From Closterium sp. NIES-65 (lineage: Eukaryota > Streptophyta > Zygnematophyceae > Desmidiales > Closteriaceae): DNA of 64,000 nt. The notes under the pieces were generated by a model. That model was not told the DNA's origin, made no database searches, and worked only from the letters and a program-made list of their open reading frames with translations. Position 1 is the stretch's first letter. Each line of letters starts with the position of its first letter. The stretch is taken from contig CANXME010000294.1 in assembly GCA_948144175.1 (NCBI GenBank), positions 49,776-113,775 on the forward strand. Reading direction: 5' to 3'. The translations under genes and the position numbers were made by a program. Positions 30,379 to 41,237 of the stretch are shown piece after piece.

Positions 30379-32872
30379 TGGCCTAAGAGGCCACATACGC
30401 AAGACGCAACTGACCACGCTGCTGCAGCTCACGAGCAAGGAAGTAGCGAAGAGCAATGTGCTCCGAGACCGGCGGCACCAGCACCCTCAGCAGCCGAAGA
30501 AGCACCAGCTCCAGTAGTACGCCTCCAGCGCCGGGCAAACCACTTGCGCAGCTCCTGTGGAGAGAGTGGCTCCCGCCGAGACGAAGCACCCAGTAGGCCC
30601 AGTACCGCCAGACGCCACACGAGCAGGTCCAGCGGCCGCGGGCTCCGCACCCCCAGGCTCAGTAGCTCCAGACTCAGCACCCCCAGGCTCAGCAGCTCCA
30701 GACGCAGCACCCCCAGGGGAAGGACCTCAGGCTCAGCACCCCCAGTCGTAGCACCCCCAGGCTCAGCACCCCAAGTCGTAGCACCCCCAGGCTCAGCACC
30801 CCCAGTCGCAGCATCCCCAGACGCAACACCTCCAAGCTCAGCACCCACGCGCGCAGCACCCCCAGAGTCAGCACCCCTAGGCTCAGCACCCGCGGCAGTA
30901 CCAGAGTCACCAGCAACCTCGACCGGCTCAACTGCATCTACCTGGGACACACCTGAAGGGGCAGGACCCTGAGGGGGGAGGGGGTCTACCGGGGGGGGAC
31001 CTGGCACAAGGAAATGCGGTGGCGGGGGGAGGGAAGGAGTGCGGTAGGGGAAGAGGCGGTAGTAGGGTACTGACTCGTCGAACGTGACGTCCTGGGAGGA
31101 CAGAACACGACGAGAGGTGGGGTGGTAGAACTGCCACCCAGGGGCATCAGGGGGGAAGCCAAGGAAGACACACGGAGCAGCACGAGGGGACAGCTTGTCC
31201 GCAGACAAACGCCAGAGATCCCCAGACACGGAACGCAGACGCATCGCCGACCTTCCCCGTCCAAAGCAAAGCTGGGGAGGTCTCCGGTCTGGAGACCCTG
31301 GGGTGAAGGTTGATGTGATGCGCCGCGTACCGAACCGCAAACGGCCACAGAAAATGGGGGGCAGCCGCATGCATCATGGACGTACAAGCGACGTCCATGA
31401 CCATGCCAATGCAGCGCTCTGCAATGCCATTTTGCTGTGGAGAGTCCGGAAGCGTAAAGGTCTGGCGGATGCCTCGCGCACAAGAGTAGGCTCGCAGAAG
31501 GCCAGAGGAGAACTCTCCGCCTCGGTGAGAGTGCAGACGCAGAACAGGAAAGTCTGAGCCGAAGCTCTGCATGAGCTGGAGACGAGCTGCGCGGATCCAG
31601 TCGATCAACACCTCAGCGACATCACCCTTGCTGCGCAAGGGGAAGACTGTGGTGTAACGCGAGTAGTCGTCAACCACCAGCAGGAAGTAGCGCTTGTGAC
31701 CCTGTCCACGGACGCGGGCCGGGCCCCACACGTCCATGTGAAGCGTCTGCAGCGGGGCCTCTGTCGGGGGAAACTGAGAGGAGTGAGGGGCAGCTCGGAG
31801 CCGCCCCTCGACACAGGGAACACAGGAAGGACCAGGCCCCGGAGGAAGGGGAGGGAGGGACCGGAGAAGACCAGAGACAAGGACACGGGAAGCCATGCCT
31901 TGGAGACGAGGCAGGGAGGGGTGACCAAGACGGTGGTGCCAGAGGAGAGTCTCGTGAGACAGGAGGCGACACGAGCAGGGGGCAGACTCAGGACCAGACC
32001 TGGACGCTGCAGCAAACACCTAACCCAACGCAGCCTCCTGACCAGACGCTAAGACAGGAGGAGACTCAGTGGTCAGTGTGTACAGGCTAGACCCCGGCCG
32101 ACGTGTAAACGTGGCCAGGTGTCGGCCTGTCCGAGCGTCCGTGCAGTGGGTCACCCGCTGACTCGCAGGAGTGAGCTGGTGAACCCCCGTATCCTGTAGG
32201 TCAGCACCACTCACCAAGTTCGTAGAGAACGAGGGGAGGTAAAGACCAGACAAGGTGCCAGAGGGGGCCGCCGAACACGGGAGGACAGTGGAGAAGTGAG
32301 AGAGGACAGGACCCCCAGAGGGGTCTGCCAGGGAGACTGCAACAGGCCGACCAAGCGGCGTGAGTGTGGTGCGGTCTCGAAAGAAGGAGCGAGAAGCCCC
32401 TGAGTCAAGTGTGAAGGTGAGGGAGGTCGAAGCCGACGTGGTACCTGAGAGCGCAGACTCACCAGCACCTGAGGGCGCAGACGCACTGGCACCTAGAGCA
32501 GCAGCCTCACCAGTACCTAGAGCAGCAGTACCAATGCCCGGATCGGGCGGGAAACACCGGTAACAGTCACCCTCATCCCTAATAGTCACAGCATACATGA
32601 CAGCAAGGATAGCATCAAAGTCAAGATCAAAGATAGCTACGCCTGCCCTAGACAGCTCTCCCCAGCGGGGGATCTCACTAGCGTCCGGGAACTGCTGACG
32701 CCAAGTGTCCATCAGGCGGCCAAAGCAGCGCTGGGTGGGGTCAGCACCCCCACACTGCTCACCCTCGCGGTCGGCGGAGCGGAGGACGTAGGTGCACGGG
32801 CCAAAACCCCCACCACGCTGACGCTGCGTGTACCACTCACGGAGCTGCTGAGGAGGGGGGATGTCCCGAGAA

Positions 32873-32919
<47 letters not shown>

Positions 32920-33955
32920 CTGACCACTCCCGGAGCCGCTCCGCTGAGAAGTACCACCCTGACCAGCTCCACCTCCTCCACCACCGCCGCCTCCACCTCC
33001 GCCGCCACCGCCGCCTCCGCTCCCACCGCTACCGCCACCGCCGCCTCCGCCTCCGCCGCTGCCACCGCCACCTCCACCCCCGCCACCACTACCACCGCCA
33101 CCCCCACTCCCCCCGCCGCCCCCACCGCCACCTCCACCACCCCCGCTAGCCCCACCCGCGCCCTTGCCCCCCTTGCCCTTGCCAGAGCGGCGTCTCCTGC
33201 TAGGGGCAGACGCCGCACCGACCGGCTCAAGACCAACGAGGTCGGCCGCAGCAGCAGAGGCGACAGAGGGCAACAGGGGGGAAGGGGAACACCCCCCAAA
33301 GATGGGGGTGCGAGGGTCACCACGAGAGGCTCCTACAGCGACTATGCTCTTCTCCGCTGCTAGGAGGGCCCTCTCTAGGAGGTCAACAGTGAGAGTGGTG
33401 GGACAGACTGAGAGGAAGTGGTCCCTGACTACGCAAAGGGAGTCAGGGAGGCGAGTGACTATTTAATAGAGAGTGATGTACATGGGGGGGGGGATTCTTG
33501 GCGCAGAAGTCAGCAGGAAGTGCGGCGCGGTAGCGAGTGTCACTAGTGCGGAGGTGCGTAACGAGGTCAGCGACTGTGGGAAAGGCAGCAAGGTCAGGAA
33601 AGAGGTACGGTAGCATGAGGCGGCTCAGTGCAGCAGTGGCAGGGGAAGAGTAGCGCGCAACTACAGCGTCGTATAAGGTGTGAGCACTCTTGTACTGACT
33701 AAAGTGCGCGCGCTCAGAGGTAGGCAGGTGGCGACGCACAGCAAGACGTGCAGCAGCATCGCGCGTGGCCCATTGGGAGCGAACAGTGGGGTCAGCATCA
33801 ACAGCAGGGGCAGGAGAGGCGCCGGAGGTGAGGTCAAAGAGGGAGAGACCGTCTGCCCTATCGCACTGTAAGAAGAGCTGCAGGTCATCTACCCAAACCT
33901 CAAAGTCAATGGCTCGACCCTCAGCGTCAAAAGCGAGAACACTAGGGGAAGCCAT
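30379..33955 (-). pseudogene. Copia F gag-pol remnant
   Basis: Gag starts at 33955 (MASPSVLAFDAEGRAIDFEV) and shifts frame at a C10 run (33485-33494), with a TAA soon after. From 33273 to 32023 it has a Gly tract, about 15 Gln from a CTG/CAG run at 32876-32916, a zinc motif whose His is replaced by Asp (CGGADPTQRC), and protease FTLDSGASRSFF. A TAG at 32020-32022 precedes the integrase, whose second catalytic Asp is His (LHSHRGGEF). A short deletion near 31205 shifts frame before the linker. RT is missing. Confidence 0.88.
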
Positions 33956-34369
33956 GACAGTAGTAGACTAGCGAGACCGACTGTAGGGCAGGGGCAGTGC
34001 AGTGACAGAAGCGCTGGTCTCACCAGACAGGGCAAGTCGGGCAGATCAGTAGTGCAGTAACCCGGCAACACGGCTGTTCGGACGGCACAGTAGGGACTGC
34101 GGCTCCGCGGCACCGGCGACTCGGCTGATAAGGCGGCTCGGGCGGCTCGGGCGGCTCGGGCGGCACGGGCGGCTCGGATGTCTCGGGCGGCTCGGGCGGC
34201 TCGGGCGGCTCGGGCGGCTCGGGCTGTTCTGGCAGCTCGGGCGGTGCGGGCGGTGTAGGGCGGGAGGGCCGCTGGTGAACGGTGGCGGGGCCGCTGAGTA
34301 GGGCGGCGGGGCCGCAGGAGTAGGGCGGCGGGGCCGTAGGAGTAGGGCGGCGGGGCCGCAGGAGTAGGG

Positions 34370-34672
34370 CGTTACGTGGCTCGTGGCTTCTGTCTGCGGC
34401 AGGGAGTTGACTACTGCAGGCGGCACTCCTGATCTACTCTCTCCTGCTATGGCTGCAATTGTACCTGCTGCGGCAGTCATGACTCCTCCTCTACTCTCTC
34501 CTGACGCTCCGACTGAGGCTGCTGCTGCTGCCGTGACTCCTCTACTCTATCATGACGCTCCGACTGAGACTGCTGCTGCTGCTGCTGTGACTCCTCCCCT
34601 ACTCTCTCGTGACGCGGTTGTGGCTCCTCCTGTACACTCTCCTGACGCTCCGACTGAGACTAGGGTTGAGAC
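34370..34672 (-). mobile_element. Copia fragment G, left part (Gln/Glu-rich pol linker)
   Basis: On the minus strand the sequence reads as repeats of SQSERQERVEEE and Gln runs, a type of integrase-RT linker. At its left edge, 34370-34412, a short plus-strand RT scrap reads YVARGF-x-xRQGVDY, showing a rearranged join to element F. It continues at 36233. Confidence 0.55.
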
Positions 34673-34806
34673 TGTCAAAATTAGAAGAAAGAAAGAGAGA
34701 GGATTGAACTAGCAAGAATGAGGATACAAATAGCAAACCCTAGAAGGGTTGTACTCGCTATAGAGCACCCCACTACAGGCTAGAACAATAAGATAATATT
34801 CTGACA
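34673..34806 (-). repeat. 3' LTR of the 1560-bp element
   Basis: 134 bp, identical by eye to 36099-36232. Confidence 0.92.
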
Positions 34807-36098
34807 CACCCCCATAGCCAAAGTGGGGTGTAATCAGCAGAGCAGGCAAAGCAAAACAAGCTCAGGGTGGATCACAATGTCACCACACATTCTGAGCACA
34901 AGTTCAAGAAGAAATAGTTTAGAGTTTACAATTATAAGCAAAGCTAGTGGTAGTCACAACGGGCAAGTGAGGAGGAGGAGGGAGAGTGAGGGGAGAGGAG
35001 ACAGGAGGCGACGGCTGAAGCTGCAGACACACGGGCAACAGGAGGCAGACTGGCACAGCGGCTACCGGACAGCGCCCGGACTACAGGGGTAACAGGCCCC
35101 GCGGCTCAAATAGCGGCGGACGGGCAACGGACCCACGGGCGGCTGGCACAGCTGGCTACGACTGGGCTACCGGGACAGCGCCCCGGACTACAGGTGCTGC
35201 TGACGACAAACTGGCAACCTCCGCTCATCCTCCCGCACACAGTCCCACCCCCCTGATACACACCCACTGCTACACCACTAGCTCTACTCCCACGCACCCC
35301 CCTAAAACCCTAAACCCCAGTCTCCCACACAACCACCCCCCTCAGCGACAGCTGCAGCAGTGGGAGACGAAGGAGGAGGAGGAGAAAGGGAGGAAGGCAC
35401 ACCGGCCACCCCCATACCCGCCACCCCACAGCTCGCAAGCGGCCCCCTCAGGTCGCCACGACGGACGACGGGAAATGGGGGAAGGGGAGAAAGGGGGGGG
35501 GCCCACCACGGACCTGAGGGGAGGGCGGGGCCGCGACAAGGGGCGGGGCCGCGACGAGCGGGGCGGGGCCGCGACGGTCGGGGTGGGACCGCGACGTAGG
35601 GTGGGGCCGCGACAGGTCGGGGCCGCGAAGGTAGGGCGGGGCCGCATAGGGTCCGGGGCGGGGCCGCGACGTAGGGCGGGGCCGCTTCGAGGGGCGGGGC
35701 CGCGACGCAGGGGCGGGGCCGCGACGAGGGGCGGGGCCGCGACGGTCGGGGCGGGGCCGCGACGGAGGGGCGGGACCGCGACAGGTAGGGCGGGGCCAAG
35801 CCGGGCAGGCGCACGGGCGGCGACGGGCCGGGGCGGGGCCGCGACGAAGGGCGGGGCCGAGCCGGGCAGGCGCACGGGCGGCGACGGGCCGGGGCGGGGC
35901 CGCGACGTAGAGGAGAAGCCCGCCGCGCGCCCCGGGGCGCACAGCGGGCAATGAACCGCCGCGCGCCTCGGGGCGCACGGCGGGCAGAAAACCGCCGCGC
36001 GCCTCGGGGCGCACGGCGGGATGAAAAAGTAGCAGCGGAAGCAAGGTGGGGACACACCCACAGGATCGATCCAAGGGGATCGACCTGCTCTGATAGCA

Positions 36099-36232
36099 TG
36101 TCAAAATTAGAAGAAAGAAAGAGAGAGGATTGAACTAGCAAGAATGAGGATACAAATAGCAAACCCTAGAAGGGTTGTACTCGCTATAGAGCACCCCACT
36201 ACAGGCTAGAACAATAAGATAATATTCTGACA
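36099..36232 (-). repeat. 5' LTR of the 1560-bp element
   Basis: 134 bp. The primer-site complement CCTGCTCTGATAGCA lies directly to its left. Confidence 0.92.
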
Positions 36233-36896
36233 CTGCTGCTGCTGTGACTACTCCCCTACTCTCTCCTGACGCGGTTGTGGCTCCTCCTGTACACTCTCCT
36301 GACGCTCCGACTGAGACTGTTGTTGCTACTGCCGCTGCTGCTGCCGTAACTCCTCCTCAACTCTTAGCTGACGCTCCAACCAAGACTGCTGCTGCTGCTG
36401 CTGTGCCCTCTCAAACCGCTCCCGCTCCTCCCTCTCCAAACAAACAAGACGCTGCTCACGTGTCAGGAAACGGACAGTGCGCGGTGTAGGCGCCGAGGTG
36501 GCAGCGCCTCCAGCTCCAGCACCCCCAGAACCAGAACCTCCACCAACAACACCCCCAGGGCCTCTAGTACCTCCAGCAGGAACACCCCTAGACTCCTCAG
36601 CGACCGGCTGCGGAGGCGAGCGGGGAGGGAATTGCGGGACTAACCGGAAGCCATGGGGTGAGGCGGGGCGAGGCTGGCGACTCGAGGCAGCAGTGTCCTC
36701 CACTGGAGGGGCCTCCCCACCCACACCCCTAGCACCCTCAGAGCCGGAGCCACCTGCTCCTGCAGCCCCAATACCCTACAGCTACACCTCCCGCACCCCC
36801 AGTCACGATAGAGACAAGACGCTGCGGGGAGACGACAATGGAGTGACGTGCGACACACCTGACGGAGCAGGACGCGAAAGGGGGGGGGCTACCGGG
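36233..36896 (-). pseudogene. Copia fragment G, right part (pol linker)
   Basis: On the minus strand from 36896: PAPSGVSHV, the motif that follows integrase in elements A, C, E and F, then a Gly/Pro-rich stretch, then a 132-codon frame (36724-36326) with RTVRFLTREQRLVCLEREE and Gln-rich coiled-coil-like repeats. No integrase or RT is left. It joins the folate-receptor-like exon without a gap at about 36896. Confidence 0.6.
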
Positions 36897-37268
36897 CCCC
36901 AAGGTTTTCAAAACTGGCGGAAGGAGAACTTTGAGCACTGTCGACTCATCGGCGCTAACGGCTTTGAGCGCCGCGAGCATATCCATGCAGTCGTCGCAGC
37001 ACGACCATTCCGCCGCGTCCATACATCGCGGAAATGTCGCGTTCGTTCGAGCCGGCGGCCGTTGATTGAACAGACACAGCGGGTAGTCTGTGGGCTGCAG
37101 CACAGGCGATGACGAGGCGTCGAGCTTAGCGGGAGCGTTGGAAATTTCGGGGCCCGCGTTTGTCGCGTCGCCGCTGAAATTAGTAGTTGTAGGCTGTACG
37201 ACGTGAATTGGCTGTGCTGCTCGGGCAAAAAGGAGCACGAGGAGGATTGCTGAGTTCAGGCGAGACAT
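36897..37268 (-). CDS. First exon of a secreted folate-receptor-like Cys-rich protein, truncated by Copia G
   Basis: Start ATG at 37268. Residues 1-20 are a clear signal peptide (MSRLNSAILLVLLFARAAQP), then a Ser/Thr/Pro stretch with an Asn glycosylation motif, then PLCLFNQR and FPRCMDAAEWSCCDDCMDML. The Cys-Cys pair and spacing resemble the N-terminal half of folate-receptor or HIPL domains. The frame then enters transposon sequence at about 36896, and its last 50 or so codons belong to the Copia linker. No donor site was identified with confidence. The matching C-terminal half of such a domain is at 4371-4682 on the other strand. Confidence 0.45.
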
Positions 37269-38800
37269 TGTAAGCAGCGAGAGAAAAGCTAAGTTATTAG
37301 GCGCTGAACTTGAGAAATGACATGGAAGTTGAGCTTATTATTGGCTCAGTACCAATACCAACCATATGTGCAAGGTTCTCCATTTTGGCCGTGGTGCGAC
37401 TGGCCCAACAACAACACGATAAGGACATTGCGTTTCCGATCCATAAAATTCGCCGTCTCCTGCTTCAAGTCCCCAATTCTAGCCACAAACCAGAACGATG
37501 CGACTACGTGGCACCTTTCGCGAAAATGACGAGCATTGACGAAAGGCAGTTGAATCTCGTTATGGGATTTTTTTTTCTCAATCCAACAAAACCAGCAGTT
37601 TCGTTATGGCAAATCTCCGTTCTTGAAGACAAAGGTTACCAAAGGGGGGAAAAAAAAACTAAACCGTAATGAAATCCACACTCTAACTCGTACACAGTGA
37701 AGGCAACTCGGCTCGGCTGCAGTGAACTGTGCTGAAACAAAACGACACACTGCTTTAATGTCACGGGAGACCGGAGGCTGTTAGGATTGGTCAGATTTCA
37801 TTGCATTTGGTCAGGTTCGTTTCAACACGGACAACGGAGTCCCACACAGAATGTACACATACAGAATGTGGACAGTCATTGGACAGATCCCATCCATTCC
37901 ACCACCAGGCACAACTGCTATGTGTACATGTATGCTGCCCCACCCCCCAGCGTGCTCGGAGTGCTTGGTTACATTTTGCTTTCAATACGTACAGTGTGGC
38001 AGAGGTTTGGCAGACTATGAGCATTCTTGTCCGAAGTGCATTCCTTTAGGGGCTACGGTGATTTGAGCCCTCGGATCAAGGGTTCCTTCCGTGACGGATG
38101 TCGACTCCCACTTCTGCTCGGACACGCCCTTATCCCGAATTCGACATCCGTTCGATTTAAGTGACATCCATGACTGTTGTATGAACAGATGTCAGATCAC
38201 TCCCTCGGCACTTTCTACACGAACTGTACAAATATCGTTACGTTGCTCTTGTTCTGGTGCAATTCTGTGCTTGTTTTGTTCCGTTTTCCGAAGATGCAGC
38301 ATTTGCTGTTGTCTTGTCTTGGAGCACCACATGCAGCATTTGCTTGTTCGTAACGCCGCATGTAGCACCTGCGCCTGCCCTACTGTACAGACCGACGAAG
38401 AGTCCACTGCCAACATCCGATGCAAGCACTCTCTCGGGAATTGTCGGCTCCGAGTCAAGCGCTTTGGAAGTACAGAACAGTTACGAGCTGTAAATTTGCG
38501 GTGAATGCAGCTTTGGCGTGTAGTAGAACTGATACACCTGAATTCTTTTAACGTAACAAATGTTTCGGGCTCAGTTAAGCAAGCCGCATTTATGGGAGAA
38601 ATGTGCTCTTACTGTTTGCTAGTAACGATTGATAGCTTTTCCGCACTTAACAAAGCATCGTGGCAGGGGTCGTAACATTGCGTACTCGCGGGATGACCAT
38701 GCCCCGTAAAACCCGACCAATTGGGCTGCCGGGTGAATAGAAGTGAACAATCTCGTGATCGTGTTCACACAGTGAAAAGGGTTAATCAGTGATACAGTAG
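37269..38800. other. Intergenic sequence, no supported gene
   Basis: AT-richer than the nest. Several open frames of 60-140 codons occur on both strands (for example 38091-38504) but none has a recognised domain, splice context or codon signal. The first few hundred bases probably hold the promoter of the exon at 36897-37268. Confidence 0.4.
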
Positions 38801-39379
38801 ATGGAGAGAGACGCACCAAGCGAACACTTCGCATCGCAAGCAAACCCCCTTCCGCTGAACCAGGGAAATTTCGGAACACCTGCGGAGGCATTGCCCGCGT
38901 GCGGTGCGGAGTCGTCAGACAAGGACGTTGCAGTGGGAACGGGACAAGAGGATGCGCCAGCTACAGTGCGTGGTGCCCGGCAGGGGGAAGATTTCAAAAC
39001 TTGGGGCTGGGTGGGACAGAACCTAGAAATCAGATGGATGGAACTCGGCCGAAGAGGAAAGGGAGGACTTGGGGAAAGAAGCTCGGCAGCAGCATCTGCA
39101 AGCAAGCAACGGCACTACCACCACGAGTCAGTGCCGAGGGGGTGTGCCGTGCTGTGTTCACCTCGCTCTAAAATTGGTAAGGGGGGGCGGGAAAGAGCAG
39201 CAAGCATTGGCCGATGCCGGTTCGTAGATTTTTTCCCCCGATTCCTTGCAGGAAAAACGACGTTAGACCAGGGCTGTCGATTCAAGGGCTATTCCCTTGA
39301 TGCCCTAAAACTTCCGGGCTACTTTCGCTCCAGCTCGACTGAATTAAGTGTTAGATTGGCACTGTACCCGTGCCACTAG
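38801..39379 (+). CDS. Hypothetical protein, 192 codons
   Basis: This is the longest free-standing frame between 37.3 and 41.2 kb. It has no domain, signal peptide or membrane segment. Composition is Gly, Ser and Arg-rich in the middle. A possible intron lies inside it (AAATTG|GTAAGG at about 39175 to TTCCTTGCAG at 39250), which would keep or change the frame. It may equally be chance. Confidence 0.18.
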   Translation: MERDAPSEHFASQANPLPLNQGNFGTPAEALPACGAESSDKDVAVGTGQEDAPATVRGARQGEDFKTWGWVGQNLEIRWMELGRRGKGGLGERSSAAASASKQRHYHHESVPRGCAVLCSPRSKIGKGGRERAASIGRCRFVDFFPRFLAGKTTLDQGCRFKGYSLDALKLPGYFRSSSTELSVRLALYPCH

Positions 39380-41237
39380 GTGCTCGTTCGTCCCTTCCCG
39401 GATGCGTTAAGGGCCCAAACCAGGCCTTCCCTTGTCTCAAAGTTTTGGTTTCCGATTGTAGGCCCACCCCCCCCACCCAATTCTGACTGACTGCCCCCCA
39501 CCCCCCCCCCCCTTTCTCCTAAGGTTGCACGTGAGGAGTGGATTTTTCCCTGCGTTTTCTGGCCAATCCCGTGTTTGTTAAGTGTAAGCCAGCTTTGGAG
39601 CACCCGAATCCCTTAGCGTCTAAGTGCAAACTCTTCACAGGCCCGGATCTTGTGGGTGCGCCCGTGACCGGCGCCCAAACGCTCAGCTACACCCAAAACA
39701 GGGTCAGATGGGGAGGAGCTGGGGAGCGTCGGCAGGAACTTCGACAGGCCTGGGTTAGACGGCTGCGCTTGTACACCCTCTTTCTCGCCATTGTGAATTC
39801 GGTTATAGTGAAGTCAAGATGGGAAAAGCACGGTTAACGGTGGTTAGATTAAGTCTAGGTATGGTTCAATCAGACAAATCGAAGGTAACTAGGTTTTCCA
39901 TCAGTTCAGCACAGTTCAGTGTAGTGAGAAAGAGGGTGTAAACGTCGCCACCATGCGACTCAGGCCAGCGACGCAGGCAATTGGCTGATATCGCCGTCCT
40001 AAAAAAAAACCCCGGCCAACTTCATTGATACTCAAATTATGCCAGAGACGTTGAGCGTCGGTACTCAACCTCGATTTCTCATTGCTGATTGGTGATCGCT
40101 TTTCAATCACACTTTTCAAGCTACTAACACCCCTGAAATGTGACAGAAACAGAACGCAATTACCAAACTCAAATATACACTATTATGTCGATGTTTAACC
40201 TAGGAATAGACAAAAAAAAATGAATACTCAGACCACTAAAATTTGTATCAAGCGCGATTTGCGTAAATATTAACAAAAAAACCCATTGGGAAAAAGGATG
40301 CAGACTGGGAATAACTCAACGGATTAGGGCTGATGGCACCATTAACCCTCCATTGACCGCGAACATAATTACCTTGTGCAGAAAAAAAAAACCCCCCTCG
40401 GATGGCATTTATTCTAAACATCATGCGACAATGTATTTAAGGTTAATGCCATTCGGACTGGATGCCTGTTAGCATGAGGGTTATTTTTAATTGCTTGCGG
40501 GAAAGGGCTCCGTTGGGCGGTGTTGTTTTTCCGAGCAGATAATGATAAGCACATGACAACTTCCCGAATTTAGGGTTAATATTTCCAAATTCTGTCCTGG
40601 TTATCCAGGCGTTTTAGTATGCTTTTTGGGGTATGTGCGGAGCTGCAGGTGGCGACATTGTTTCAAGATTGCGCTTATATTCAAAACAACAGTATTTGTA
40701 GCCACTATAGTGCAAAAGTGTTGGTTGATTACGTTTGCAAACCGCTTCTGGCATAATTTGAGTATCAATGAAGTTGGCCGAAAAAACCCCTCAAACCGAG
40801 GTGTTATTCATCCACATCCCACACGATGGAATCCCAATAACGAATTAGAGGCTCTTTATGGCGACAATCTGACCTGCCGTGCGATTGGCGACACGAGCAT
40901 TACTCTCATGCGATCAGGACACTCTTTCCTCTCGATTCACTGCTTTCCCAACGCGCAGACCTCTTCACTCTTCCAGCTGCAACGGCTGTAGTACAAAGAA
41001 CGTCTCAGAATCTCAATGTTCAATCAAACCATACTTTTACCCTCCTTCCCACTGACTCAACCGCTCTTACTAGTTACCTGTCAAGCATCACGACTCACCG
41101 AACACCGTGGTGCTGCTCGTACCAGCACTACTAGTGCTAGTAGCATTCGGCGGCGCCGCACTAACTACAAACGACCTGCAGCAAGCACTTGTTTTCGTGC
41201 GCTTTGATTAAGTTTCGGCCACTTATATCGCGCCGCG
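39380..41237. other. Intergenic sequence with an inverted-repeat pair
   Basis: No gene is supported. Apart from the inverted repeat at 40013-40787, short A and C homopolymers are seen. The stretch before 41238 presumably contains the RING gene promoter. Confidence 0.4.
40013..40787. repeat. Inverted repeat pair, possible MITE or foldback remnant
   Basis: GGCCAACTTCATTGATACTC at 40013 and its continuation through AAATTATGCCAGA (to 40045) recurs as the exact reverse complement at about 40755-40787, flanked by A runs on both arms. The arms are about 33 bp and enclose about 710 bp without coding sequence. Target duplications could not be defined. Confidence 0.6.

Larger units (their letters stand above)
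29929..34369 (-). mobile_element. Copia element F, RT deleted, 5' end lost
   Basis: The 3' LTR is at 29929-30054 (TGATGAG...TTTGACA), next to a polypurine complement. Coding runs from gag at 33955 down to the linker at about 30465, then jumps to the last 30 or so residues of RNase H. The whole RT and most of RNase H are therefore deleted, at a junction sharing AGCAC with the intact relative. The GC-rich leader ends at about 34369 without primer site or 5' LTR. It is inserted in the 3' LTR of E. Confidence 0.85.
34673..36232 (-). mobile_element. Non-autonomous LTR element, 1560 bp, identical LTRs
   Basis: Two 134-bp LTRs (34673-34806 and 36099-36232), identical by eye, run TGTCAAAATTAG...TTCTGACA. 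The primer site on the minus strand is TGCTATCAGAGCAGG (complement just left of 36099). The purine tract complement CACCCCCATAGCCAAAGTGGGG follows 34806. The interior has no gag or pol, only leader-like and 3'-UTR-like sequence and a GGGGCGGGGCCGCGACG array (35510-35920). Flanking pentamers (GAGAC, CTGCT) do not match. It is a TRIM/LARD-class parasite of the Copia family. Confidence 0.9.

Noticed and set aside
35302..36162. 286-codon Arg/Pro-rich protein on the minus strand
   Set aside because: It is a by-product of the GC-rich tandem array inside a non-autonomous LTR element; no family features.
36738..36896. C-terminal 50 residues of the signal-peptide protein frame at 36738-37268
   Set aside because: They are Copia linker sequence read out of its own frame; the gene part ends near 36897.
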